DNA of 64,000 bases from Bacillota bacterium (lineage in GTDB: Bacteria > Bacillota > Clostridia > Oscillospirales > Oscillospiraceae). The stretch lies in NCBI GenBank assembly GCA_023459875.1, contig JAEWRY010000007.1, forward strand, positions 132,851 to 196,850, given 5' to 3'. A model generated the notes under the pieces. It had not been told where the DNA came from, did not search any database, and saw only the letters and a list, made by a program, of their open reading frames with translations. Of the stretch, positions 34,453-42,074 are shown in pieces. Positions within the stretch are counted from its first letter, which is position 1, and each line of letters begins with the position of its first letter. The translations under genes and the position numbers were made by a program.

Positions 34453-35277
34453 ATGAGCTATAATTATAAAAAGACTTATACCCCGAAAAGCGGTTACACC
34501 CGTCTGTGTAGAATCGGCGAATCGTCTATGAAACTGCTGGAATTCGGTATCATTGAACTGAAAAAAGGCGAGGGCGTGACCTTATCCACCGGGGACAAGG
34601 AGATGGCCTTCATCATTCTGGGCGGCAAGTGCGACGTGGCCTTTGATAACGTAAAGTGGGAAGGCGTGGGCGCTCGCCGCTCGGTGTTCGAGGGCAAGGC
34701 TGCGAGCTTCTATCTTCCCCGGAATAAAACGGTCACCGTCTCCACACGATGGAGCGTAAAAATCGCAGCGTGCGGCACTCCCATCGACGAGGATACCCAG
34801 CCCCAGATCCTGGGACCGGAACAGGTGAACAGCGTAATTCTGGGGCAAAAACCGTGGGAGCGCGATACCCACTTTATCATCGACAGCCGCTCCAACGCCA
34901 GGCATCTCACCATTGGAGAGGCCTTTGTCACCCCTGGCAACTGGGCCGGCTTCCCGCCCCATAAGCACGATGTGGACAACATGCCCGCGGAGGGTATTCT
35001 GGACGAGGTATATTATTTCCTTTTCCAGCCCGAACAGGGCTTTGCCATCCAGCGGCTCTATACCAAGGACGGGGATATCGACGAGTGTTACGTGGTGAAG
35101 CAGAACGATCTGGTGGAGTTCCCCCGCGGGTATCACACCACCGTGGGCGCACCGGGGTATAACACCTATTTCCTGTGGGCTATGGCCGGGGAGCACCAGG
35201 GCTTCTTCCGTTCCAACGACCCGGATCATGAATGGGTTTCCGCTCTGGAGAACGTCCTGAAAAAAAACAAGCAGTAA
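34453..35277 (+). CDS. IolB-like 5-deoxy-glucuronate isomerase family protein
   Basis: This 274-residue bicupin matches the IolB pattern. It has WAGFPPHKHDVDNMPAEGILDEVYYFLFQPEQGFAIQRLY, containing the His and Glu metal ligands, then DLVEFPRGYHTTVGAPGYNTYFLWAMAGEHQGF and a closing NDPDHEWV. IolB turns 5-deoxy-D-glucuronate into 2-deoxy-5-keto-D-gluconate in myo-inositol breakdown. No other iol gene is present, so the true substrate may be another uronate-like compound. ATG at 34453 follows AAAGGA by nine bases. It is the last gene of the operon; a terminator follows. Confidence 0.88.
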   Translation: MSYNYKKTYTPKSGYTRLCRIGESSMKLLEFGIIELKKGEGVTLSTGDKEMAFIILGGKCDVAFDNVKWEGVGARRSVFEGKAASFYLPRNKTVTVSTRWSVKIAACGTPIDEDTQPQILGPEQVNSVILGQKPWERDTHFIIDSRSNARHLTIGEAFVTPGNWAGFPPHKHDVDNMPAEGILDEVYYFLFQPEQGFAIQRLYTKDGDIDECYVVKQNDLVEFPRGYHTTVGAPGYNTYFLWAMAGEHQGFFRSNDPDHEWVSALENVLKKNKQ

Positions 35278-35394
35278 ATTCTATGAAGATATTGATGCTT
35301 AAAAACTGATCTTGGAACGCAGAATATTCAATGCTTCCAAGTTGTTTTTGTTTGGTTCAGTTGCAAGCTTATTCTGTGTCCGAAGTTGTAACTA

Positions 35395-35431
35395 CAAAGC
35401 CGTCGTTTAAAAAACGACGGCTTTGTTTGTT
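35395..35431. terminator. Bidirectional terminator between iolB-like and cofE-like genes
   Basis: CAAAGCCGTCGTTT at 35395-35408 pairs perfectly with 35412-35425 around an AAA loop, with TTTGTTC after it on the plus strand. It sits between converging genes. The rest of 35278-35568 shows no supported gene. Confidence 0.8.
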
Positions 35432-35568
35432 CGAAATATAATACGGGGATTGAAGAAAGCGCCCAATATCAATGGTCCGCAGGCAACCTTCAAGCAATGT
35501 TTCACTGCCCTTGTCCCTGCTCTTTTTCCCATCGATGCCGGCGTATTCTGCTTGAAACCCGACGGTGG

Positions 35569-36345
35569 TCATTTCTTCGTTTTCTGCAGCGCCTCAAGGA
35601 AAATATCTGCCTCCTGCGGGCGGATGATCTCTTTTGCGCTTTGCTCCCCGATCGCCCCCTCGAAGCCGCGGATAACGGCAATCGGCCGTCCCTCGTCTCC
35701 CTGGCCCATTACCAAGGTGGCAGCGGCTGCCAGCTCGTCTGCATAGCATTCAACCGAACTTTCCATGACGCGTCCCACGCGGTCCGTCTGGCCGATATAG
35801 CTCTTCAGGGCAACAATGCCGCTGGCGCCCACCGCAATCCCGCATGCTCCGTTTCGGAAGGCCCGCCCATGTGTATCACAGATAATTGTCCCGATCCGGA
35901 TGCTCAGCCTGCGCTCGATCTCCCTGCGGATTTGCGCTGCGGACAAATCGGGATCCAGTGGCAGCGTTACCGCGTGCCCCGGTTGGGTATTGGAACAATC
36001 AACGGCAGCATTTGCGCAGACAAAACCTCTGTGGTGCCGGCAAATCATCGGTCCATTGGCTTTCTCCGCCCACAGTACCTCTTCGCTCTCGTTCAGAATC
36101 AGCTGAATGTGAGCCGGTTTCTTTCCCAACAGGGCCCCATATTGAACCGCCTTTGGAGAAGGGGCTATCTCCCGCAGGTCAACCATGCGGCCCTCCGCCT
36201 TTGACACAACCTTGTGGGATATCGCAATAATATCACCAGTCTGAAGAGGGAAATCCACCAATGAAGTTAAGATTCGCTCCGCGATGGAATCTCCCCGTTC
36301 AATTTCCGGAAGATTCTCCGGCGCATAAACACTCAGATGTACCAT
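35569..36345 (-). CDS. cofE: Coenzyme F420-0:L-glutamate ligase family protein
   Basis: The 258-residue protein shows the CofE signatures in order: ERGDSIAERI, QTGDIIAISHKVVSKAEGRMVDL, ICRHHRGFVCANAAVDCSNT, LPLDPDLSAAQIRREIERR, TIICDTHGRAFRNGACGIAVGASGI and YADELAAAATLVMGQGDEGRPIAVIRG. CofE adds glutamates to F420-0 with GTP and a divalent metal. It lies three bases after npdG in one transcript. No other F420 biosynthesis gene is in the window, so either they lie elsewhere or the enzyme forms an amide on a related acceptor. Confidence 0.88.
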   Translation of the reverse strand: MVHLSVYAPENLPEIERGDSIAERILTSLVDFPLQTGDIIAISHKVVSKAEGRMVDLREIAPSPKAVQYGALLGKKPAHIQLILNESEEVLWAEKANGPMICRHHRGFVCANAAVDCSNTQPGHAVTLPLDPDLSAAQIRREIERRLSIRIGTIICDTHGRAFRNGACGIAVGASGIVALKSYIGQTDRVGRVMESSVECYADELAAAATLVMGQGDEGRPIAVIRGFEGAIGEQSAKEIIRPQEADIFLEALQKTKK

Positions 36346-36348
36346 AAC

Positions 36349-36993
36349 TTAAAAGTCAGTCAGCTTAATGCCAATATGCTTACTGCCATACCTCTTGTTC
36401 ATCCCGATCAGCATGGGAGTCAAGCTTTCTACCGTTGAGGATAAAACAAGCGAACCGGCATCGTAAGCGTTCAGGCCGATACTGCCTGCCAGGTCAATCA
36501 CCTGAGCCTTCAGCTCGGCGTTGTTTGCAACAATCAGCGTATCCGCATGGAGATCATTATCCAGTTCCGGCAGCAAAACGGCAGAAACTGTGTGAAAACC
36601 GGAGGCCACACGGCAGTTTTCGCCTAAAACGGCTGCCGTCTCCAAAGCGTTGGAACCCTCCCCCGGCGGAGCATAACGCAGGGGATTAAATGCCATGGGA
36701 ATTGTGATGTCCAAAACCGGCTTATTCTTTAAAACTTCTCTGAGAGATTCCAGTGTTGCTCTGTGTCCGGCGGAAGGTACGGAAATCACCGCCAGATCGG
36801 CCTCACGGGCTGCGGTCGTGTTGTCCTCGCCCGAAAAAACGCCGCCGGGGACTGCCTTCTGAGCCTGGGCTGCTGCGGCGAGAGCTTTCTCACGCTGTCT
36901 GGATCCGATTATAATCTCGTTTCCCGCTTTTGCAAAACGGAGCGCGAGACCGTATCCCATATCGCCGGTACCGCCGATCACTGCAATTTTCAT
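36349..36993 (-). CDS. npdG: NADPH-dependent F420 reductase family protein
   Basis: This 214-residue Rossmann protein begins MKIAVIGGTGDMGYGLALRFAKAGNEIIIGSRQREKA. The glycine-rich loop with a following S-R pair suits NADP binding as in F420H2:NADP oxidoreductase. Later features are DLAVISVPSAGHRATLESL, KPVLDITIPMAFNPLRY and SGFHTVSAVLLPELD. It would move hydride between NADP(H) and F420 in the cytosol. It is transcribed just before the CofE homologue. Some family members occur in organisms without F420, so the cofactor remains to be shown. Confidence 0.85.
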   Translation of the reverse strand: MKIAVIGGTGDMGYGLALRFAKAGNEIIIGSRQREKALAAAAQAQKAVPGGVFSGEDNTTAAREADLAVISVPSAGHRATLESLREVLKNKPVLDITIPMAFNPLRYAPPGEGSNALETAAVLGENCRVASGFHTVSAVLLPELDNDLHADTLIVANNAELKAQVIDLAGSIGLNAYDAGSLVLSSTVESLTPMLIGMNKRYGSKHIGIKLTDF

Positions 36994-37209
36994 ACTTACA
37001 CCTCATTTAAACATGCTCGTTTCCCATTCTTCACCGTCGCCGTTCATGCCGCCGACGCAGGGAGGGAATTGCTTGATTTGATAAATATTCTTCATTCTGA
37101 TGGTATACTAATTAAGATGCAAAGTCAATCCTATTCCAGCAAATTCGGCATATCCAGCCTGTTTGCCAACTTACAGGAATAAATAAATGAAAAAAGTTGT
37201 AATTAGATA

Positions 37210-37239
37210 TTGAAAAATAATTATCATTTCTGTTATAAT
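37210..37239 (+). promoter_or_regulatory. Promoter of the ECF S-component gene
   Basis: TTGAAA at 37210-37215 and a perfect TATAAT at 37234-37239 are 18 bases apart. The leader to the ATG at 37293 would be about 47 bases, too short for an FMN riboswitch. The rest of the divergent gap 36994-37292 is AT-rich with only a weak candidate promoter toward npdG (TTGACT at 37123-37128). Confidence 0.7.
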
Positions 37240-37292
37240 GGGCTGGATTAATTGCGGCTTCCCGCCGAAATAAAGTTTTAAGGAAAAAAATA

Positions 37293-37841
37293 ATGAGTAA
37301 CAACAAAATCAAACGTCTTGTGTTTGTGGCGCTTACCGGAGCTTTGGTATTGCTCTTGGCAAAGACAACCAAATTTCCTCCCTTCCCCCAGGCGCCATAT
37401 TTGAAACTTGAGTTCGGCGAAATCCCGCTTTTGCTGCTGCTGATGCTCGCCTCCGGCGGAATGGCACTGGAGGCGCTGGTTTTGAAAGAGCTTCTGTCAT
37501 TTCTCCTGTTTGGATCAAATATCTTGGCTCTCATCGCCGATTTTGTCGCCTGCGGTGCGTTTCTCGTCGTTTTTTCCCTTGTATGGAGAAAGGGTGGCGG
37601 AATAAAAAGGATCCTATTGGCGACTATGATCGGCACCGCCGCCCGTATGCTCATTTCCATTCCGGACAATCTGATTATTCTTCCTCTGCAGTACGGCACG
37701 CCGATTGTCGGAGTCTGGGCACAAATGATCTATATCCTGCCGTTTAACGCTCTGAAATCCATTCTGGACGGTGCCTGCATTCTGATCGTTTACCCGCGGA
37801 TCAAGAAACCGCTTGAAAGATATTTTGCAGGCTTGATATGA
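37293..37841 (+). CDS. ECF transporter S-component, RibU-like
   Basis: The 182-residue protein has about six membrane helices and the segment PQAPYLKLEFGEIPLLLLLMLASGGMALEALVLKELL. This corresponds to the RibU-type 'YLK-D/EF-x-x-IP' region of riboflavin S-components. It would bind a vitamin outside the cell and use a shared EcfAAT energy module encoded elsewhere. Riboflavin or a related flavin is the best guess, which would suit the neighbouring flavin/F420 oxidoreductases. Substrate specificity is inferred. Confidence 0.82.
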   Translation: MSNNKIKRLVFVALTGALVLLLAKTTKFPPFPQAPYLKLEFGEIPLLLLLMLASGGMALEALVLKELLSFLLFGSNILALIADFVACGAFLVVFSLVWRKGGGIKRILLATMIGTAARMLISIPDNLIILPLQYGTPIVGVWAQMIYILPFNALKSILDGACILIVYPRIKKPLERYFAGLI

Positions 37842-37901
37842 GCACATAAGCCTCAGCCGTTTGCGGCAATAAAAATCTGGTTGACGAGGGAGGTATTCTA
37901 A

Positions 37902-38552
37902 TTGACAGACCACGAACTGGTAGAATCCTACATCCCGCTTGCAAAGTTCATCGCATCGATCTGCAGTCCAACCTGTGAAGTTGTTGTGCATGACCTGGAC
38001 GACATCGACCATTCCATCGTCTATATCTCCAATGGAGAGCTGACGGGCCGCAAGGTGGGCGACGGCCTGATTAACTTTTCTATCTCGGACTATGAGAACA
38101 GCCAGCAGGACTATATTTCCAATCTGCCCAGCAAGGTCACAACCGCAAACGGAGATATCGTTCGCTGCTCCTCTTACAACATTCTCAACAAGAAAGGGAG
38201 AATCATCGGCTTCCTTGGGGTCAATCAGAACCTCACGGAACTGTATGCGCTGCGTTCTAAGCTTGATATTCTTCTGAATCTTTTCCCCGACCGGGAGGTT
38301 GAGGAAACGAATGCCAGCTTGGCCATCTCCGCGAAAAAAATGGTGGACACCTATATTGAGGACGCCCTCAAGAGCATCGGCTGCAGTGATGTGGCCCAGC
38401 TCACAAAAGATGACCGCCGCAAAATCATTGATATTCTGGCTCAGAAAAACATTTTCATCATCAAGGGCTGCGTTAATATCGTCGCCAGGCGGCTGCGCAT
38501 TTCAGCGCCGACCATCTACCGTTATATCGGCGAGGTCCGCGGCGAGGACTGA
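37902..38552 (+). CDS. YheO-like PAS/HTH transcriptional regulator, copy 2
   Basis: At 216 residues this has the same layout as the regulator at 5466-6110: a YheO-type PAS domain (CEVVVHDLDDIDHSIVYISNGELTGRKVGD, then NKKGRIIGFLGVNQNLTEL) and a C-terminal helix-turn-helix ending RRLRISAPTIYRYIGEV. The TTG start at 37902 follows GAGGGAGG. It lies between the ECF S-component gene and an LLM oxidoreductase gene, all in one direction, and probably regulates this transcript or the divergent npdG-cofE pair. Confidence 0.85.
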   Translation: MTDHELVESYIPLAKFIASICSPTCEVVVHDLDDIDHSIVYISNGELTGRKVGDGLINFSISDYENSQQDYISNLPSKVTTANGDIVRCSSYNILNKKGRIIGFLGVNQNLTELYALRSKLDILLNLFPDREVEETNASLAISAKKMVDTYIEDALKSIGCSDVAQLTKDDRRKIIDILAQKNIFIIKGCVNIVARRLRISAPTIYRYIGEVRGED

Positions 38553-38661
38553 GCATTTCCCTGCAAGCACCTTGAAAAAGGCAACGTTATCCTTAAACAG
38601 ATCCATCTGTCTGTCCGCCGGCAGATGGACTTAAAACTTTCAAAATCTGGAGGGCGCTGAA

Positions 38662-39684
38662 ATGAAGAAAAAAATTAAATTTGGCTTGGCAATTCCAACC
38701 GGTACCGAGGGGTTGATGGTTAACCTGCCGTATGCCTCGGCACGGGAAGTTGTGGATCTTTCCATTTTCGCTGAAAAAGTGGGATTTGATTCCGTGTGGG
38801 GAAACGACCACCTCCACTCTCAGAAATATGTGCTGAAAGAATTCGGCCAGGATCCCCGTTATTATTCTCCGCTTCTGGAATTGGCCGCGATTGCCGAGCG
38901 CACAGCAAAGCTGGAGGTTTGTACCGCTCTTCTGGTTGCGCCCTTCCGTCAGCCCGCAGTCGCCGCGAAAGAGCTCATTACGCTCGACCATCTTTCAGGC
39001 GGCCGAGTGAAAATAGGCATCGGCCTGGGCGCGTATCGTGAGGAATTTGAAGCGGAATTCGGCGAAAGAGCGGCAAATATGGTTCGCGGCAAAATGCTTG
39101 ACGAAAGCCTTGAAATCATGAGCCGCCTTTTTAAAGAAGCAAGCGTTACCTACCACGGCGAGTATTTCTCCGTAAATGAGCTTAGGACCAACCCCAAGCC
39201 GATTCAGAGTCCCTTCCCCTTCTACATCGGCGGCAACTCCGACAATGCCTTTGAGCGCGTCGCGAAGTACGGTACCGGCTGGCTGCCCGCTCTGCTCACG
39301 GTAGACGAGATTCATCACGGCCTTGAAGGAATCGGGCAGGCCTGTGAGAAATACGGCCGTTCCGTCACCAACATTGATGTTGCCCCGCAGTTCGGCATCA
39401 GCATGTGCAAGACCCATGAAGAGGCTATGAAGAAATTCGAGGAATCCCAGCTGTACCGTCACGGCATCTCCCTGGCTAATTCCACCATGAAGGGCCGGGA
39501 TGCGACAAACTACACGCAGCGCAATATTGTCGGTTCTGTTGATGAGGTTATGGAGAAAATCAATACATACATATCGGCCGGCGTAACCCATTTTTCCGCA
39601 CTTACCTTCGTAGATAAAAATATTCAGGAGACTGAGGACTCCATGCAGTTCTTTGCCGAAGAAATTCTGTCCAAATTCAACTAA
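38662..39684 (+). CDS. LLM class flavin/F420-dependent oxidoreductase, copy 1
   Basis: The 340-residue TIM-barrel protein is of the luciferase-like monooxygenase family. Clear segments are KFGLAIPTGTEGLM, AEKVGFDSVWGNDHLHSQ, VAPFRQPAVAAKELITLDHLSGGRVKIGIGLGAYREEF and PFPFYIGGNSDNAFERVAKYGTGWLP. Members use FMN or F420 as hydride carrier. It is a close paralogue of the protein encoded at 50340-51365, sharing many identical blocks. GGAGG precedes the ATG and an M24 peptidase gene follows 11 bases later. Substrate unknown. Confidence 0.88.
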   Translation: MKKKIKFGLAIPTGTEGLMVNLPYASAREVVDLSIFAEKVGFDSVWGNDHLHSQKYVLKEFGQDPRYYSPLLELAAIAERTAKLEVCTALLVAPFRQPAVAAKELITLDHLSGGRVKIGIGLGAYREEFEAEFGERAANMVRGKMLDESLEIMSRLFKEASVTYHGEYFSVNELRTNPKPIQSPFPFYIGGNSDNAFERVAKYGTGWLPALLTVDEIHHGLEGIGQACEKYGRSVTNIDVAPQFGISMCKTHEEAMKKFEESQLYRHGISLANSTMKGRDATNYTQRNIVGSVDEVMEKINTYISAGVTHFSALTFVDKNIQETEDSMQFFAEEILSKFN

Positions 39685-39695
39685 AGGGGTTTATC

Positions 39696-40883
39696 ATGAC
39701 ATTAAAAGAATTTCGCCGCAGCCGTCTGCAGCTTGCGGCTAAGGAATCCGGCGCCCAGGTCCTGCTGGCATCCCTTCCCCAGAACATCACCTATACGACG
39801 AACGGTTACGTGAGCGTCAATCAGTTCGTGCTCTGTTCCACTCAGAGCTACGTAGTCTATGTGCCTCAAACGGATCGGCTGATTTATGTAGTGGGATATG
39901 GTGAAATCCCCTCCGTTCTGGAGTTTGAGAACGGCAGTGCTGAGATTTTCTCCTTTGGCTCCTTCCGTTTTTGCTACAATGAAAATTTCTCCGGAACCGC
40001 CCGTTATAAACAGTATGAGGCGGAAAATTTCGCTACGCCCGAAGAGGCGCTGACAGCCGCCCTGAACGCTGCCTCAAAGCCCGGCGATCAGATCGCCTTT
40101 GATTACAGCCGCGCGCCCTATGCCGTTGCCCTCTATGTAAACGAGCATGTCCATGGCGTTAAATTTATCGATGGCGTACCGGTTTTTTCTGTTGCCAGAA
40201 GGATAAAATTCCCGGAAGAGATCGCCGGAATTGAAAAAGCTACGAACATTGCTGAAGACGGTCTGTTGGCCGCCCTGTACGAGTTCCGCCCCGGAGACAC
40301 CGAGCAGGACCTGGAGCGCTCCTTCCTCAAGTATATCGGCACCCATGGCGCCCAGGAGATTTTCTTCGTCGCGACCGCCAATCTCCGGGCCGCTTATTCC
40401 GATACGGTCAATCAGCCCGCGCCCATTGGCAAAGGCAGCATGATCCGCTTTGATTTCGGCTGCAACTATGACGGCTATACGTCCGACCTGGCCAGAACAG
40501 CCTGCGTTGGCAAGCCGGATGAAAAGGTCAGCAGGTACTATGACGCCGTTTTTGCCGGTACGGCGGCCGCCATCGCGGCGGTGAGACCCGGCGTACCGGC
40601 GGAGAACCTTTTCGAAATTGCTATGAAAACGACCCGTGAGCGCGGTATCCCTCATTACCGGCGTCACCATGTTGGACATGGCATCGGCCTTGAAATTTAC
40701 GACTACCCTTCGATGGCTCCCGGCGATCATACCATTCTGGAAGAAAACATGGTGATCAATATCGAAACGCCTTATTATGAATTAGGCTGGGGCGGTGTCC
40801 AGATCGAAGATACCGTTGCCGTAACCGCGGACGGCTGCAGAGTTCTTGACCGTACCGACAAAGGATTGCTTGTCCTCGACTAA
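39696..40883 (+). CDS. M24 family metallopeptidase (Xaa-Pro peptidase-like)
   Basis: This 395-residue protein has an N-terminal creatinase-like domain (~1-155) and a C-terminal pita-bread domain. The metal ligands are visible in IRFDFGCNYDGYTSDLARTA (two Asp), HHVGHGIGLEIYDYP (His) and NMVINIETPYYELGWGGVQIEDTVAV (two Glu). It should be a cytosolic aminopeptidase P or prolidase with Mn2+ or similar metals. Its place behind an LLM oxidoreductase and near two other peptidase types suggests processing of a peptide-like substrate. Confidence 0.92.
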   Translation: MTLKEFRRSRLQLAAKESGAQVLLASLPQNITYTTNGYVSVNQFVLCSTQSYVVYVPQTDRLIYVVGYGEIPSVLEFENGSAEIFSFGSFRFCYNENFSGTARYKQYEAENFATPEEALTAALNAASKPGDQIAFDYSRAPYAVALYVNEHVHGVKFIDGVPVFSVARRIKFPEEIAGIEKATNIAEDGLLAALYEFRPGDTEQDLERSFLKYIGTHGAQEIFFVATANLRAAYSDTVNQPAPIGKGSMIRFDFGCNYDGYTSDLARTACVGKPDEKVSRYYDAVFAGTAAAIAAVRPGVPAENLFEIAMKTTRERGIPHYRRHHVGHGIGLEIYDYPSMAPGDHTILEENMVINIETPYYELGWGGVQIEDTVAVTADGCRVLDRTDKGLLVLD

Positions 40884-40930
40884 GAATACTGTTTCCTAAA
40901 ACTCGCCGATTTGAATAAGATGCACCCGAA

Positions 40931-40961
40931 AAAAACCGCCGGCAACGAGCCGGCGGTTTTT
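40931..40961. terminator. Bidirectional Rho-independent terminator
   Basis: AAAAACCGCCGGC at 40931-40943 pairs with 40949-40961 around a five-base loop, giving an A-tract on one side and a T-tract on the other. It lies between converging genes (M24 peptidase and the cysteine-synthase-fold enzyme). Confidence 0.88.
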
Positions 40962-40978
40962 AGTATCAATCTTGGTTA

Positions 40979-42052
40979 TCAGACCACATATTTTTCAAGG
41001 GGGGTCTCGGAGAGGTATCTGTCGCGGGTATCCACAATCGTAGTTACCACATTCTTGCCGGGGCCCAGAAGCTTGGCGATACGCAGGGCGACCGCCACGT
41101 TCGCGCCGGAAGACATGCCGCAGAAGATTCCCTCTTCCTGGCAGAGGCGGTTGGCCATGGAGCGGGCTTCCTCGTCCCCTACGCAGAAAATCTTGTCGGG
41201 ATAGCCGTCGTCGAGCATCTTCTTAATGATGGATTCCTCGGTGACCCACTTTTTAAGGCCAATGGCGTCTGCGATTTTACTCTTGGCGTCGGAGACGGCA
41301 AGCTGGCTGATATCCGCCTCGTCGCCGTTAAAGTCGATATAGGTCTCGCTGCCGCGGGGGACAACGCCGAAAATCATTTCGGGGCGCACGCCCCTCTGCA
41401 CAAGCCCTCTGATCATACCATAGAGCGAGGCGCCCGAGCTGACCGAGCAGCCCACCGCGTCGATCTTTCCGTCCAGCTGGTCGTAGATTTCCTTGCCCAT
41501 GGACTCCTGGCCGATGTAATTGTACTTGTTATAGATCTGGTCCACCCAGACGCAGTTCTCGTTACTGTCTTCTTCTCTCTGGCAATCCATCTTTGCGGAG
41601 AGGACATGGAGCAGATCGGGATCGTCCTTACCCAGCTCGGCAATCTGCTCCTGGGTCAGATAGACGGAAGGTTCGCTGGAAATGCCCACCTGAGGGCCGT
41701 AAGCCTGGGTGATGAGCATTCTGGTATTCTTGCCGCCCTCCATCTGATAGCGGTAGAGATAGATTTTGGCCTTATAGCCCCTGGCCGCGGCTACCATGGC
41801 CACGGCGGGAGCAGTATTGCCCGCGGACGCCTCTACAACCATGCCGCCCTCGCTGAGCTTCTTGTGGTTCCAGGTATCGCCCCGCTCGGCGGCCTCCACC
41901 ATGGCCAGTGCCATTCTGGCTTTATAGCTGCCGCTGGGCTCCAGGTTTTCCAGCTTGACAAAGACATTTGCGCCCGCATCCTTACCGACACGGTTCAGCT
42001 TAAGGAGAGGCGTGTTTCCGATTGCTTCCGTAATGTTGTTGATATAGTTCAT
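40979..42052 (-). CDS. Cysteine synthase-fold PLP-dependent enzyme, atypical
   Basis: The 357-residue protein starts MNYINNITEAIGNTPLLKLN, as in fold-type II beta-family enzymes. The PLP lysine is Lys44 in SGSYKARMA and the substrate loop is SAGNTAPAVA (76-85). The PLP-phosphate loop, GTGGT in cysteine synthases, reads SSGAS (205-209), and an insertion with acidic residues occurs around 155-175. It may therefore be a lyase, desulfhydrase or another synthase rather than standard O-acetylserine sulfhydrylase. AGGAGGA lies just before ATG 42052. It is last in the dpp operon, 22 bases after the S9 peptidase gene. Confidence 0.8.
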   Translation of the reverse strand: MNYINNITEAIGNTPLLKLNRVGKDAGANVFVKLENLEPSGSYKARMALAMVEAAERGDTWNHKKLSEGGMVVEASAGNTAPAVAMVAAARGYKAKIYLYRYQMEGGKNTRMLITQAYGPQVGISSEPSVYLTQEQIAELGKDDPDLLHVLSAKMDCQREEDSNENCVWVDQIYNKYNYIGQESMGKEIYDQLDGKIDAVGCSVSSGASLYGMIRGLVQRGVRPEMIFGVVPRGSETYIDFNGDEADISQLAVSDAKSKIADAIGLKKWVTEESIIKKMLDDGYPDKIFCVGDEEARSMANRLCQEEGIFCGMSSGANVAVALRIAKLLGPGKNVVTTIVDTRDRYLSETPLEKYVV

Positions 42053-42074
42053 AAATCCTCCTCCGCGCGTGAAC

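Noticed and set aside
35369..35572. 67-codon frame on the minus strand after cofE
   Set aside because: It contains the perfect bidirectional terminator at 35395-35425 and overlaps the cofE stop, so coding is unlikely.
37216..37292. FMN riboswitch before the RibU-like gene
   Set aside because: The good promoter at 37210-37239 leaves a leader of only about 47 bases, too short for that aptamer, and no aptamer motifs are seen.
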